Notes under the pieces: model-generated
What the model was told of the DNA's origin: nothing
Seen by the model: the letters and a program-made list of their open reading frames with translations, nothing else
The model's database searches: none
Assembly (NCBI RefSeq): GCF_004348725.1
Contig: NZ_SMKR01000002.1
Location: forward strand, 46,057-110,056
Direction: 5' to 3'
Length of the DNA stretch: 64,000 nt
From: Kribbella turkmenica
GTDB lineage: Bacteria > Actinomycetota > Actinomycetes > Propionibacteriales > Kribbellaceae
Shown: in pieces, positions 50,814-58,760 of the stretch
How the letters are laid out: each line of letters begins with the position of its first letter
How positions within the stretch are numbered: position 1 is the first letter of the stretch
Program-made: the position numbers and the translations under genes

Positions 50814-52118
50814 ATGGCGGGGGATGTCGTCATCGGACTCGGCCGGCTGCTGGCCGGCGTGCGGCCCTGGCGCGCGCCCCTCGCGTTCCGCCGGCACGGC
50901 CTCACCCTGGCCACCCTGACAACCCTTGCCGCACGCAACAATCCGGGGGCGGTCGCGCTCGTCGACGACGACGGCCCGATCACGTACGCCGACCTCGACC
51001 GGCTCACGTACGAGCACAGCGACGGCGAACGGATCGCGGTCCGGGAGCCGAACGGGCGGGCGTTCGTCGCGGCGGTCGTCTCCGGCCTGCGGGCCAACGC
51101 CGATGTCGTCCTCGCCGATCCCGGCGCGCCGGCCGTCGAGGTCGGCGCGCGCCGGGCCCGGCGCCGCGGCCAGGTCGTGGTGATGACGTCCGGCAGCACG
51201 GGGACGCCGAAGGCCGTCGACCGGAAGATCAGTGCGGCGCAGGCCGTGCCGGTCGCGACCCTCGTGCGCCGATTGCCCCTGCGGCGTGGGGTTCCGCTGG
51301 TCGTCACCCAGCCCTTCTTCCACGGTTTCGGAGTGGGTTTCCTCGCGCTCGGGCTGGCCTTCGGGATGCCGGTCGTCGTCCGGCGGCACTTCCGTCCCGA
51401 GGACGTGGCCGGGTTCCTGCGCGACCACCCGGGGGCTTTGCTGACCGGCGTACCGCCGATCCTGTCGAAGGTCGCGCGGACCGGGATCGAGGTCCCGCTG
51501 GCCGCTGTCGTGAGTGGCGGCGGGCAGTTGCATCCGGCCGTGGCGGAACGGCTCACGCGCGCGTTCGGGCCGCGGTTGTTCAACCTTTACGGTTCCAGTG
51601 AGCTGGGTTGGTCGACGCTCGCCACACCCATCGATCTGCGGGAGGCGCCGGGAACGATCGGTCGCCCGGCGGCCGGCGTACGGGTCGCGGTCGCCGGGGA
51701 CGACGGTCAACCGGTGCGCGCCGGCCAGATCGGCCACATCCACGTCGGTGGCCGGCTGGCCGGACGGATGGCCGACTCCGGCGACCTCGGGCACCGCGAC
51801 TCGGCCGGACGGCTCTTCGTCGACGGCCGGGCCGACGACCTGATCGTGACCGGCGGGGAGAACGTGTTCCCGATCGAGGTCGAGAACGTCCTGCTCGCGC
51901 ACCCGGCCGTGGCCGAGGCGCGGGTGGGCGGCGTACCGGACGAGGAGTACGGCGCCCGGCTGGAGGCGCACGTGGTCCGCCGGCGCGCTGTGGAGGCGTG
52001 GGAGTTGCGCCGGCACGCGCGGGCGCACCTCGGTCCGGCGAAGGTGCCGCGGACGATCACCTTCGTGACCGAGCTTCCGGTCACGTCGACCGGTAAACGG
52101 GACCGGCGTGTGACCTGA
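50814..52118 (+). CDS. AMP-dependent acyl-CoA synthetase/ligase, shortened N-domain
   Basis: 434 residues (ANL superfamily proteins usually have 500-550). Motifs present: phosphate loop [11 protein letters not shown] around residue 125, [18 protein letters not shown], and the C-terminal Lys in TSTGKRDR. The N-terminal lobe is about 50-70 residues shorter than normal, which may remove part of the acyl pocket. ATG 50814 directly after GGGGAG. Neighbours are the epimerase and thiolase, so an acyl-CoA role is likely; acid substrate unknown. Confidence 0.8.
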   Translation: MAGDVVIGLGRLLAGVRPWRAPLAFRRHGLTLATLTTLAARNNPGAVALVDDDGPITYADLDRLTYEHSDGERIAVREPNGRAFVAAVVSGLRANADVVLADPGAPAVEVGARRARRRGQVVVMTSGSTGTPKAVDRKISAAQAVPVATLVRRLPLRRGVPLVVTQPFFHGFGVGFLALGLAFGMPVVVRRHFRPEDVAGFLRDHPGALLTGVPPILSKVARTGIEVPLAAVVSGGGQLHPAVAERLTRAFGPRLFNLYGSSELGWSTLATPIDLREAPGTIGRPAAGVRVAVAGDDGQPVRAGQIGHIHVGGRLAGRMADSGDLGHRDSAGRLFVDGRADDLIVTGGENVFPIEVENVLLAHPAVAEARVGGVPDEEYGARLEAHVVRRRAVEAWELRRHARAHLGPAKVPRTITFVTELPVTSTGKRDRRVT

Positions 52119-52159
52119 TCGACAGGGTCGGACCAGGGGCGTACCAGTGCCGTCGCAGG

Positions 52160-52165
52160 TATCGT
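52160..52165 (+). promoter_or_regulatory. -10 element of thiolase-meaB
   Basis: TATCGT, 6 nt before ATG 52172; no ribosome-binding site. Confidence 0.45.
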
Positions 52166-52171
52166 GACACC

Positions 52172-53389
52172 ATGTCTGACGCGTCTCGCAGCTCGCAGAA
52201 CCAAACCGTCATAGTGGCCGGCGCGCGCACCCCGATCGGGCGGCTGCTGGGTGGCCTCAAGGGCTTCACCGGCGCCGAGCTCGGCGGGTTCGCGATCAAG
52301 GGCGCACTGGAGAAGGCCGGGGTCGCACCGGACCAGGTCGAGTACGTGATCATGGGCCAGGTGCTGCAGGCCGGCGGCGGCCAGATCACCGCCCGCCAGG
52401 CCGCGGTCAAGGCCGGGATCCCGATGGACATCCCGGCCGTTACCATCAACAAGGTCTGCCTGTCGGGCCTGAACGCGATCGCGCTCGCCGACCAGCTGAT
52501 CCGCGCCGGCGAGTACGAGATCGTCGTCGCCGGCGGGATGGAGTCGATGACGAACGCGCCGCACCTGCTGCCGAAGTCCCGCGAGGGCTTCAAGTACGGC
52601 GACGTGTCACTGGTCGACTCGATGGCGTTCGACGGGCTGTGGGACGCGTTCACCGACCAGGCGATGGGTGCGCTCACGGACCAGGCCAACAACGAGGGCC
52701 TCGAGCTCACCCGCGAGGAGCAGGACGAGTTCAGCGCCCGCTCGCACCAGCAGGCCGCCGCGGCCTGGAAGAACGGCGTCTTCGCCGACGAGGTGGTGCC
52801 CGTCGAGGTGCCGCAGCGCAAGGGCGACCCGATCGTGGTGGACAGCGACGAGGGCGTCCGCAGCGACACCTCGGTCGAGTCACTGGCCAGGCTGCGGCCG
52901 GCGTTCGGCAAGAACGGCACCATCACCGCCGGCTCGGCCTCGCAGATCTCCGACGGCGGTTGCGCCGTGGTCGTGATGAGCAAGGCGACGGCCGAGGAGC
53001 TCGGGCTGAGCTGGATCGCCGAGATCGGTGCGCACGGCTCGGTCGCGGGCCCGGACTCCTCGCTGCAGAGCCAGCCGGCGAACGCGATCGTCAAGGCCTG
53101 CGCGAAGGAGGGTATCGAGCCGGCCGCGCTCGACCTGGTCGAGATCAACGAGGCCTTCGCGGCCGTCGGGATCGCGTCCGCGCGGGAGCTGCAGGTCGAC
53201 CTCGACAAGGTCAACGTGAACGGCGGCGCGATCGCCCTCGGCCACCCGATCGGCATGTCCGGCGCCCGGCTGGTGCTGCACCTGGCGCTGGAGCTGCAGC
53301 GTCGCGGTGGCGGCGTCGGCGCCGCGGCCCTGTGCGGCGGCGGCGGTCAGGGCGACGCCCTCATCGTGCGCGTACCCCAGAAGAGCTGA
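52172..53389 (+). CDS. acetyl-CoA C-acetyltransferase (thiolase)
   Basis: 405 residues. Nucleophile Cys in [10 protein letters not shown], catalytic His in [16 protein letters not shown] and second Cys in [12 protein letters not shown], with NEAFAA between. Condenses two acetyl-CoA to acetoacetyl-CoA or cleaves 3-ketoacyl-CoAs. It precedes meaB with TGATG overlap, so the two are in an operon. Together with the dehydrogenase at 25274 and Ccr it forms the entry to the ethylmalonyl-CoA route. Confidence 0.93.
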   Translation: MSDASRSSQNQTVIVAGARTPIGRLLGGLKGFTGAELGGFAIKGALEKAGVAPDQVEYVIMGQVLQAGGGQITARQAAVKAGIPMDIPAVTINKVCLSGLNAIALADQLIRAGEYEIVVAGGMESMTNAPHLLPKSREGFKYGDVSLVDSMAFDGLWDAFTDQAMGALTDQANNEGLELTREEQDEFSARSHQQAAAAWKNGVFADEVVPVEVPQRKGDPIVVDSDEGVRSDTSVESLARLRPAFGKNGTITAGSASQISDGGCAVVVMSKATAEELGLSWIAEIGAHGSVAGPDSSLQSQPANAIVKACAKEGIEPAALDLVEINEAFAAVGIASARELQVDLDKVNVNGGAIALGHPIGMSGARLVLHLALELQRRGGGVGAAALCGGGGQGDALIVRVPQKS

Positions 53390-54345
53390 TGCCACGGCGC
53401 ACAGCTCCTGTCGGCGAGTTGGTCGAGCGGGCCCGGGAGGGTGACTCCCGGGCGGTCGCCCGGCTGATCTCACTGGTCGAGGACGAGTCCCCGCTGCTCC
53501 GCGAGGTGATGGCGGCGCTCTCGCCGTACGCCGGGAACGCGCACATCGTCGGGATCACGGGCTCGCCGGGGGTCGGTAAGTCTACGTCGACGTCGGCGCT
53601 GGTCTCGGCGTACCGGGAGACCGGCAAGCGGGTCGGCGTGCTCGCGGTCGACCCGTCGTCGCCGTTCTCCGGCGGCGCCCTGCTGGGGGACCGGGTGCGG
53701 ATGCAGGACCACGCGACCGACGCCGGGGTGTTCATCCGGTCGATGGCGTCGCGCGGTCACCTGGGCGGCCTGGCCTGGTCGACGCCGCAGGCGCTGCGGG
53801 TGCTGGACGCGGCCGGGTTCGACGTCGTGCTGGTGGAGACGGTCGGGGTCGGGCAGTCCGAGGTGGAGATCGCCGGGATGGCCGACACGACGCTCGTCCT
53901 GCTCGCCCCCGGCATGGGTGACGGCATCCAGGCGGCGAAGGCCGGCATCCTCGAGGTCGGCGACATCTACGTTGTGAACAAGGCGGATCGCGACGGCGTG
54001 CAGAACGTCACCCGCGACCTGCGGGCGATGCTCGCGCTGGCCGAACGGGCCGAGGGCGCGTGGTCGCCGCCGATCCTGAAGACTGTTGCCTCACGCAACG
54101 AAGGGGTCGCCGAGGTGGTCTCGGCGATCGAGGACCGGCTGGCCTGGATGGAGTCCAACGGGGTGCTGGCCCAACGCCGGCGCGGCCGGGCCCGCGACGA
54201 GATCGAGGCGATCGCGATGACGGCGCTGCGCTCCCGGTTCGCGCACCTGCACGGCGATGCCCGGCTGGACGTGCTGGCGGCCAAGGTGGCCGAGGGCAAC
54301 ACCGACCCGTACACCGCCGCCGACGAGCTCATCGCGGCCCTCTGA
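53389..54345 (+). CDS. meaB: G3E GTPase MeaB, acyl-CoA mutase chaperone
   Basis: 318 residues. Walker A GSPGVGKST, Walker B-like VLVETVGVGQSE, base-recognition NKAD. Protects and reactivates B12-dependent mutases (methylmalonyl-, ethylmalonyl- or isobutyryl-CoA mutase). The ATG shares one base with the thiolase stop. Two B12 mutases in the window could be its clients (1869 and 58761). Neither is adjacent. Confidence 0.93.
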   Translation: MPRRTAPVGELVERAREGDSRAVARLISLVEDESPLLREVMAALSPYAGNAHIVGITGSPGVGKSTSTSALVSAYRETGKRVGVLAVDPSSPFSGGALLGDRVRMQDHATDAGVFIRSMASRGHLGGLAWSTPQALRVLDAAGFDVVLVETVGVGQSEVEIAGMADTTLVLLAPGMGDGIQAAKAGILEVGDIYVVNKADRDGVQNVTRDLRAMLALAERAEGAWSPPILKTVASRNEGVAEVVSAIEDRLAWMESNGVLAQRRRGRARDEIEAIAMTALRSRFAHLHGDARLDVLAAKVAEGNTDPYTAADELIAAL

Positions 54346-54641
54346 CCGGGGCACGATCTGCAACACTCGACCACACTCTGTCACATTGTGTCGTCGCCGG
54401 TGGCAGGAGTGACAGAAGGTCCGGAATCGGGCAAAGTCGGCCGGTTTTCCGCGCGACGGTGCGATCCGCGTCTCACGGCGGCGCGCCGGTGGCTGCCACG
54501 CCCCCGAATCCGTTACAGAATGGGACTTGTAGCTGGTGAGCATTGTGCGGTGGGCTGTGTTCAGTCAGTGACAATTGGTGACGGTCCGTGATACAAACAC
54601 AAACACAGTCGACCGAGTGGTTGCGAACGAGGAGTGGTGAC
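54346..54641. other. 296-bp intergenic region
   Basis: No coding frame. The left half shows TGTCACATTGTGTC-like AT-richer patches, and the right half holds a promoter (54568-54597) for the small membrane protein. Confidence 0.5.
54568..54597 (+). promoter_or_regulatory. sigma70-like promoter of the small membrane protein
   Basis: -35 GTGACA (54568-54573), 18-nt spacer, -10 TACAAA (54592-54597). The 45-nt leader has GAGGAG before ATG 54642. Confidence 0.45.
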
Positions 54642-54800
54642 ATGCCGAAGAAGCTGTTGATCTGGTCGGTCATCGCCTTTGCCGGCTTCTATCTGTTCAC
54701 TCAGCCGGCGAACGCCGCCGACGCGGTGGGAGGCGCGTTCTCGGCCGTCGGCGACGCGTTCGGGAGCGTGATCACCTTCCTGACCGCGCTGTTCAACTGA
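54642..54800 (+). CDS. small single-pass membrane protein
   Basis: 52 residues: KK at the start, one hydrophobic segment (LLIWSVIAFAGFYLF), then QPANAADAVGG and an amphipathic end. Resembles the short proteins that precede PH-domain genes in many actinobacteria, from memory. GAGGAG 7-8 nt before ATG. Function unknown; possibly a partner of the PH-domain protein downstream. Confidence 0.65.
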   Translation: MPKKLLIWSVIAFAGFYLFTQPANAADAVGGAFSAVGDAFGSVITFLTALFN

Positions 54801-54811
54801 TCTGCCGTCCG

Positions 54812-54844
54812 AGTGTCCCGTCACGAGCGATCGTGCGGGACACT
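54812..54844. terminator. long hairpin with GNRA loop between small protein and PH-domain gene
   Basis: AGTGTCCCG/CGGGACACT plus inner CACGA/TCGTG, one bulged T, loop GCGA (a GNRA tetraloop). It lies 12 nt after the stop. No T-run; could terminate or attenuate transcription, or stabilise an mRNA end. Confidence 0.5.
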
Positions 54845-54888
54845 TGGCTGTACGGGGTCACACAACAGCGTGACAGGGGAGTGAGCGG

Positions 54889-55611
54889 ATGGCCGGAATA
54901 GGCCTGTTCCGGATCTTCGACCCGAAGGTCCGGCGCCATCTGATCTCGGACGAGGGCGAAGTCGTCATCGACGAGGTCCGGCAGCACTGGGTGGTGTTCA
55001 CGCCGCCGATGCTCGAGGTCGTGCTGGCGACCGCCCTGCTGGTGGCGGTGGTGACCAACTCGATCGGCGGCACGCAGGTGCTGCTGGCGATCGTGCTGAT
55101 ACTCCTGATGCACGCCTTCTGGCAGTTCCTCACCCATCACCGCGACCGCTTCGTGGTGACCAACATGCGGGTGATGCGGATCCGCGGCGTCTTCTCCCAG
55201 ACGGTCGCGACCACGCCGATCGCACGAGTCCTCGACATCACCCTGCAGAAACCGATCGTCGGCCGGATCTTCGGCTACGGCCACTTCGTCTTCGAGTCGG
55301 CGGCGCAGGATCAAGGCTTCCGGGAGATCCGCTGGGTCAGCCGCCCGGACGACCGGGACCTGACCATCCAGCGCGTCATCCAGCGCACCGGTCTGCGCGC
55401 GTCGGCCAGCGTCGACGTGGTGCAGGGCGACGACGACACCGACGACGACGGCACCGGCCCGATCGGGATGGACTCCGCGCAGGAGGTCGCCACCACGGTG
55501 GCCCCGACACCGGCCTCCCAGCAGGCCCAGGCCCGCCCGCCGGCCGGCTCCGGCACCAAGTCGATCTTCAACAGCGAACGCGGCAACTGGACCGACGACG
55601 ACCGCGACTGA
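54889..55611 (+). CDS. PH-domain membrane protein
   Basis: 240 residues. Two membrane segments near residues 45-80 (VLATALLVAVVTNSI, VLLAIVLILLMHAFWQF), then a bacterial PH domain of the YdbS/bPH2 type (RFVVTNMRVMRIRGVFSQ, PIARVLDITLQKPI). C-terminal tail is acidic and Pro/Ala-rich. GGGGAG 7 nt before ATG. Likely envelope-associated; role unknown. Confidence 0.8.
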   Translation: MAGIGLFRIFDPKVRRHLISDEGEVVIDEVRQHWVVFTPPMLEVVLATALLVAVVTNSIGGTQVLLAIVLILLMHAFWQFLTHHRDRFVVTNMRVMRIRGVFSQTVATTPIARVLDITLQKPIVGRIFGYGHFVFESAAQDQGFREIRWVSRPDDRDLTIQRVIQRTGLRASASVDVVQGDDDTDDDGTGPIGMDSAQEVATTVAPTPASQQAQARPPAGSGTKSIFNSERGNWTDDDRD

Positions 55612-55614
55612 CCG

Positions 55615-56841
55615 TCAGCCGGCCAGGTCGAGGAAGACCTGCCGACGGCGTTCGCGGTGTGCGCGTTCGGGATCCGTGGCCGGTCCGGCGAGCGCCCGGG
55701 TGAGTTCCTCGGCTGCTTCGGCGTACCGGTGATCGCGAGCGAGCAGCTCGGCACGTACGGCGTGCCAGCGAGGGCTCGGCGGGAGCTCGTCGAGCATGGC
55801 CAGACCGGACGCGGTGCCGTCGGCCTCCGCGGTGGCGACCGCATAGGCCAGGTGCGCGGACGTGCTCGGCGCGATCGAGACCAGCAGTTCGTACAGGCGG
55901 ACGATCTCCCACCAGTCGGTCGCCGAGTAGCTGGGTACGCGGGCGTGCTCGGCCGCGATGGCCGCCTGGAGTTGATACGCGTCGGCCTGCCGGCCGGAGC
56001 GCAGCAGCGAGTCGTTCAGCATGGCGATCCCGCGGTCGATCGCCTGCTTGTCCCACCGGGAACGATCCTGCTGGTCGAGGGTGACCACGTGACCGTCCTC
56101 GTCGAGCCGGGCCGGCCGGCGTGCCTCGGTGAGGAGCAGCAACGCCAGTACGGCGGACGGCATCGGCTGGTCCGGGAGCAGTTCGTGCAGCAACTCCGCC
56201 AGCCGGACCGCCTCGGCGCACAGGTCGACGTCGTACGCCGTCTCGCCCTCCATCGGAGCGTGGCCGGACGTGTAGAGGCTGTGGATGACGCTGCACACGG
56301 CCGGCAGCCGGGCGGGCAGTTCGTCGTCAGCCGGCAGCCGATACGGGATCCGTGCGGCCGCGATCTTCTGCCGGGCCCGCGTCAGCCGCTTGTTCGTCGC
56401 GACCTCGGTGGTGAGCAGGACGCCGCCGATCTGGGCCGGTGACAGGCCACACAACGTGCGCAACGCCAGCGCGACCCGGGTCGGCGGCGACAGTGCGGGA
56501 TGGCAGCAGGTGAAGATCAGCCGGAGCAGGTCGTCTCGGACGACGCTGTCCGGGACGATCCCGTCCGACCGGCCGATCTCCATCAGTTCCAGCCCGGCTC
56601 GCTCCTTGCCGGGGCGTGCCCGCTCCCGGCGGACGATGTCGATCGCTTTGCGCCGGGCCGTCACCGTCAGCCAGGCACGCGGCTCCGGCGGCACTCCGGT
56701 GACCGGCCAGGCGCCGAGAGCCGCCAGCGCCGCCTCCTGGACGGCGTCCTCGGCGAGCTGGACGTCGCCGACGGTCCGGATCAGGGTCGCCAGGATGCGG
56801 GTCCCCTCGACCCGGATCGTCTCCGCGAGCGTGTCGTGCAT
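55615..56841 (-). CDS. ECF42-type RNA polymerase sigma factor
   Basis: 408 residues. Sigma2 (RILATLIRTVGDVQLAEDAV) and sigma4 (ALALRTLCGLSPAQIGGVLL) domains, followed by about 200 residues of C-terminal TPR-like extension (VCSVIHSLYTSGHAPMEGET, YELLVSIAPSTSAHLAYAV), the mark of ECF42. The DGPF-type gene is directly upstream with a 4-bp gap. No anti-sigma gene is expected in this group. ATG 56841 was chosen as it restores the usual N-terminus. Confidence 0.88.
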   Translation of the reverse strand: MHDTLAETIRVEGTRILATLIRTVGDVQLAEDAVQEAALAALGAWPVTGVPPEPRAWLTVTARRKAIDIVRRERARPGKERAGLELMEIGRSDGIVPDSVVRDDLLRLIFTCCHPALSPPTRVALALRTLCGLSPAQIGGVLLTTEVATNKRLTRARQKIAAARIPYRLPADDELPARLPAVCSVIHSLYTSGHAPMEGETAYDVDLCAEAVRLAELLHELLPDQPMPSAVLALLLLTEARRPARLDEDGHVVTLDQQDRSRWDKQAIDRGIAMLNDSLLRSGRQADAYQLQAAIAAEHARVPSYSATDWWEIVRLYELLVSIAPSTSAHLAYAVATAEADGTASGLAMLDELPPSPRWHAVRAELLARDHRYAEAAEELTRALAGPATDPERAHRERRRQVFLDLAG

Positions 56842-56845
56842 GCCG

Positions 56846-57193
56846 CTACCTGGCGAGGATGACCGGCCGGACCTCGACGGCACCGTTCCACGCGGCCGGG
56901 ATCTGCGCGGCGACGGCGATCGCCGCCTCCAGGTCCTCGGCCTCGATCAGGTAGTACCCGGTCAGGGCCTCCTTGGTCTCCGCGTACGGCCCGTCCGTCG
57001 TGACGACCTTCCCGCCGCGTGCACCCTCCACCCGGACGACGGTCGCCGTCGGCGTCGGATGCAGGACGGCACTCGCCTTGACGCTCCCGGCGTGGTCCAG
57101 CGCGAACTGCCGGTACTCCGCCAGCTCACTCGCCTGCTCGGGAGCCCACCAGTCGACGTCCGCCGTGTAGGTCAGTGCAAGGTACTGCGCCAT
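56846..57193 (-). CDS. DGPF/YCII-family protein
   Basis: 115 residues, YCII-type ferredoxin-like fold; motif TDGPYAETKEALTGYYLIEA is the DGPF signature that accompanies ECF42 sigma factors. AAGGAG 7 nt before ATG. Forms an operon with the sigma factor; the exact signal is unknown. Confidence 0.9.
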   Translation of the reverse strand: MAQYLALTYTADVDWWAPEQASELAEYRQFALDHAGSVKASAVLHPTPTATVVRVEGARGGKVVTTDGPYAETKEALTGYYLIEAEDLEAAIAVAAQIPAAWNGAVEVRPVILAR

Positions 57194-57267
57194 CGGAACA
57201 CTCCTTCTTCGCCAGGCCCACTGTGGCCCCTCGGCAAAGGAACGATCGGCCACCCTGGATCAGGACA

Positions 57268-58014
57268 TCACTGGGTCGCCTCCGAGACCCGGGCCCGGAA
57301 CTCGCGGATGACGTCCTCGTCACCGGCCGACCGGATCGCCGAGACCTCCGACCGGCCCCACAACCACAGGAACACGGCCTCGGCCGACCCGAAGATCTCG
57401 GCGGCCACGCCACCCTCGGCGCTCTGGCTCACCGTCACACTGGTGGCGTCCGCGCGGACCGTCCACGACCTGCCTTCGGCGGTCAGCCGTACGGCGGCGT
57501 CGACGGCGTGCTCGGTGTCGCCTTCCTCCCACCACGGGCCGGCGAGATTCGGGTAGACAAGCTCGTCGATGCCGTCGAGCGCCGATTCGAGCGCGATCGG
57601 CGTGACCACGTCGTGCGCCTGCTCCACGTCGATCCGGTGGACCACACTCTCCAGCGCCATCCGCCGGTACCAGAACCCCGCTGTCTTGTCGTCCGGGTTG
57701 AACGTCCAGGTCGCCTGCCCGGTCCCGGCCTGCTCCAGGGCGTCGACGATCGCCGCGCGTGCTTCGTCGTACAACTCGAGTGCGTCCCGGTCACCGAGGT
57801 CCGGCGGCCACGGGTCGGGCAGCGCCCCGAGCCGCAGCACCTCCACCTTGTGCAGGTAGACCTGCGCGACATGCCGCACGACCGACTCGACCGTCCACCC
57901 CGGACAGCTCGGCACGGCGGCTTCCAGCCCCATCCGGCCCACCTCGCCCAGCCGCGCACTCTCAGCTCGCAACTGCTCGAGATAGAAGCCGGCCCGCTCC
58001 CTCGACAGCGTCAT
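57268..58014 (-). CDS. maleylpyruvate isomerase-like mycothiol-dependent protein (DinB fold)
   Basis: 248 residues. DinB-like four-helix N-domain with CPGWTVESVVRHVAQVYLH and HRIDVEQAH (metal His residues), and the C-terminal MDMPI domain with a Trp-rich strand region (FGSAEAVFLWLWGRS). Family members often use mycothiol. ATG 58014 is used; ATG 58026 is possible too. Divergent from the MarR regulator at 58094. Confidence 0.78.
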   Translation of the reverse strand: MTLSRERAGFYLEQLRAESARLGEVGRMGLEAAVPSCPGWTVESVVRHVAQVYLHKVEVLRLGALPDPWPPDLGDRDALELYDEARAAIVDALEQAGTGQATWTFNPDDKTAGFWYRRMALESVVHRIDVEQAHDVVTPIALESALDGIDELVYPNLAGPWWEEGDTEHAVDAAVRLTAEGRSWTVRADATSVTVSQSAEGGVAAEIFGSAEAVFLWLWGRSEVSAIRSAGDEDVIREFRARVSEATQ

Positions 58015-58080
58015 ACCGCGAAGCATGACACCCCCACCGGACACTTTCGGAGAGTCGCCATGGTGTGCCTGGTCTCCGGC

Positions 58081-58086
58081 TAATCT
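58081..58086 (+). promoter_or_regulatory. -10 element of the MarR gene (leaderless)
   Basis: TAATCT, 7 nt before ATG 58094; no ribosome-binding site. Confidence 0.5.
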
Positions 58087-58093
58087 TCGGCAC

Positions 58094-58597
58094 ATGGCGA
58101 GGAAGAGGGCGTTGCCGTTCGATCCTATCGACGAGGCTTCGCGGCAGTGGGGGCGGCGGTGGGGGGCGGTCGAGCAGATGCGGGCCGTCACGTCGCTGAT
58201 GCGGGCCCAGCAGATCGTCATCGGTGAGCTCGACGACATCCTCAGGAAGCACGGGCTGACGTTCGCGCGGTTCGAGGCGCTGGTGCTGCTGACGTTCTCG
58301 CGCCGCGGGTCGCTGCCGCTGGGCAAGATGGGCGAACGGCTGCAGGTGCACCCGACCTCGGTGACGTCGATCGTCCGGCGGCTGGAGGCGGCCGGCCTGG
58401 TGACGCGGACCCCGCACCCGGACGACGGGCGGGCGGTGCTGTGCGAGATCACCCCGGAGGGACGCGAGCTGGTCGAGCGCGCGACCGCCGACCTGGTCGC
58501 GGCCGACTTCGCCCTGTCCGGCCTGACCGACGAGCAGCTGAAGATGCTCTGGTCCGTTCTCGAGCCACTGCGCCACAACGCCGGCGACTTCACCTGA
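58094..58597 (+). CDS. MarR-family regulator
   Basis: 167 residues. Winged HTH: LPLGKMGERLQVHPTSVTSI and wing RTPHPDDGRAVLCEITPEG. Encoded between the MDMPI-like gene (divergent) and icmA (164 bp downstream, same strand). Inverted arms at 58618-58627 and 58676-58685 in front of icmA are candidate sites. Could respond to an acyl-CoA (inference). Confidence 0.88.
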   Translation: MARKRALPFDPIDEASRQWGRRWGAVEQMRAVTSLMRAQQIVIGELDDILRKHGLTFARFEALVLLTFSRRGSLPLGKMGERLQVHPTSVTSIVRRLEAAGLVTRTPHPDDGRAVLCEITPEGRELVERATADLVAADFALSGLTDEQLKMLWSVLEPLRHNAGDFT

Positions 58598-58617
58598 CCC
58601 GGGCAGCGGATCCCCAC

Positions 58618-58685
58618 GCCATCACAACGCGCAACTCTGTGCGTCTCCACGCGGCGGCCGGCCTCCGGCGCGCAATTGTGATGGC
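58618..58685. repeat. inverted repeat upstream of icmA
   Basis: GCCATCACAA (58618-58627) and its exact complement TTGTGATGGC (58676-58685), 48 nt apart, flanked by GCGC-type extensions. Possible pair of regulator sites or a hairpin in the MarR mRNA tail. Confidence 0.55.
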
Positions 58686-58703
58686 CCGGCGGTCCGGGGC
58701 TGG

Positions 58704-58732
58704 TTGGAAATAGTTGGACGTCCTAGTATTTT
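58704..58732 (+). promoter_or_regulatory. icmA promoter with GGACGTCC core
   Basis: -35 TTGGAA (58704-58709), 17-nt spacer, -10 TATTTT (58727-58732). The palindrome GGACGTCC (58716-58723) lies between them. GAGGAGGT precedes the ATG. Confidence 0.5.
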
Positions 58733-58760
58733 GGGACCAGTTCTCGAGGAGGTCTGACTG

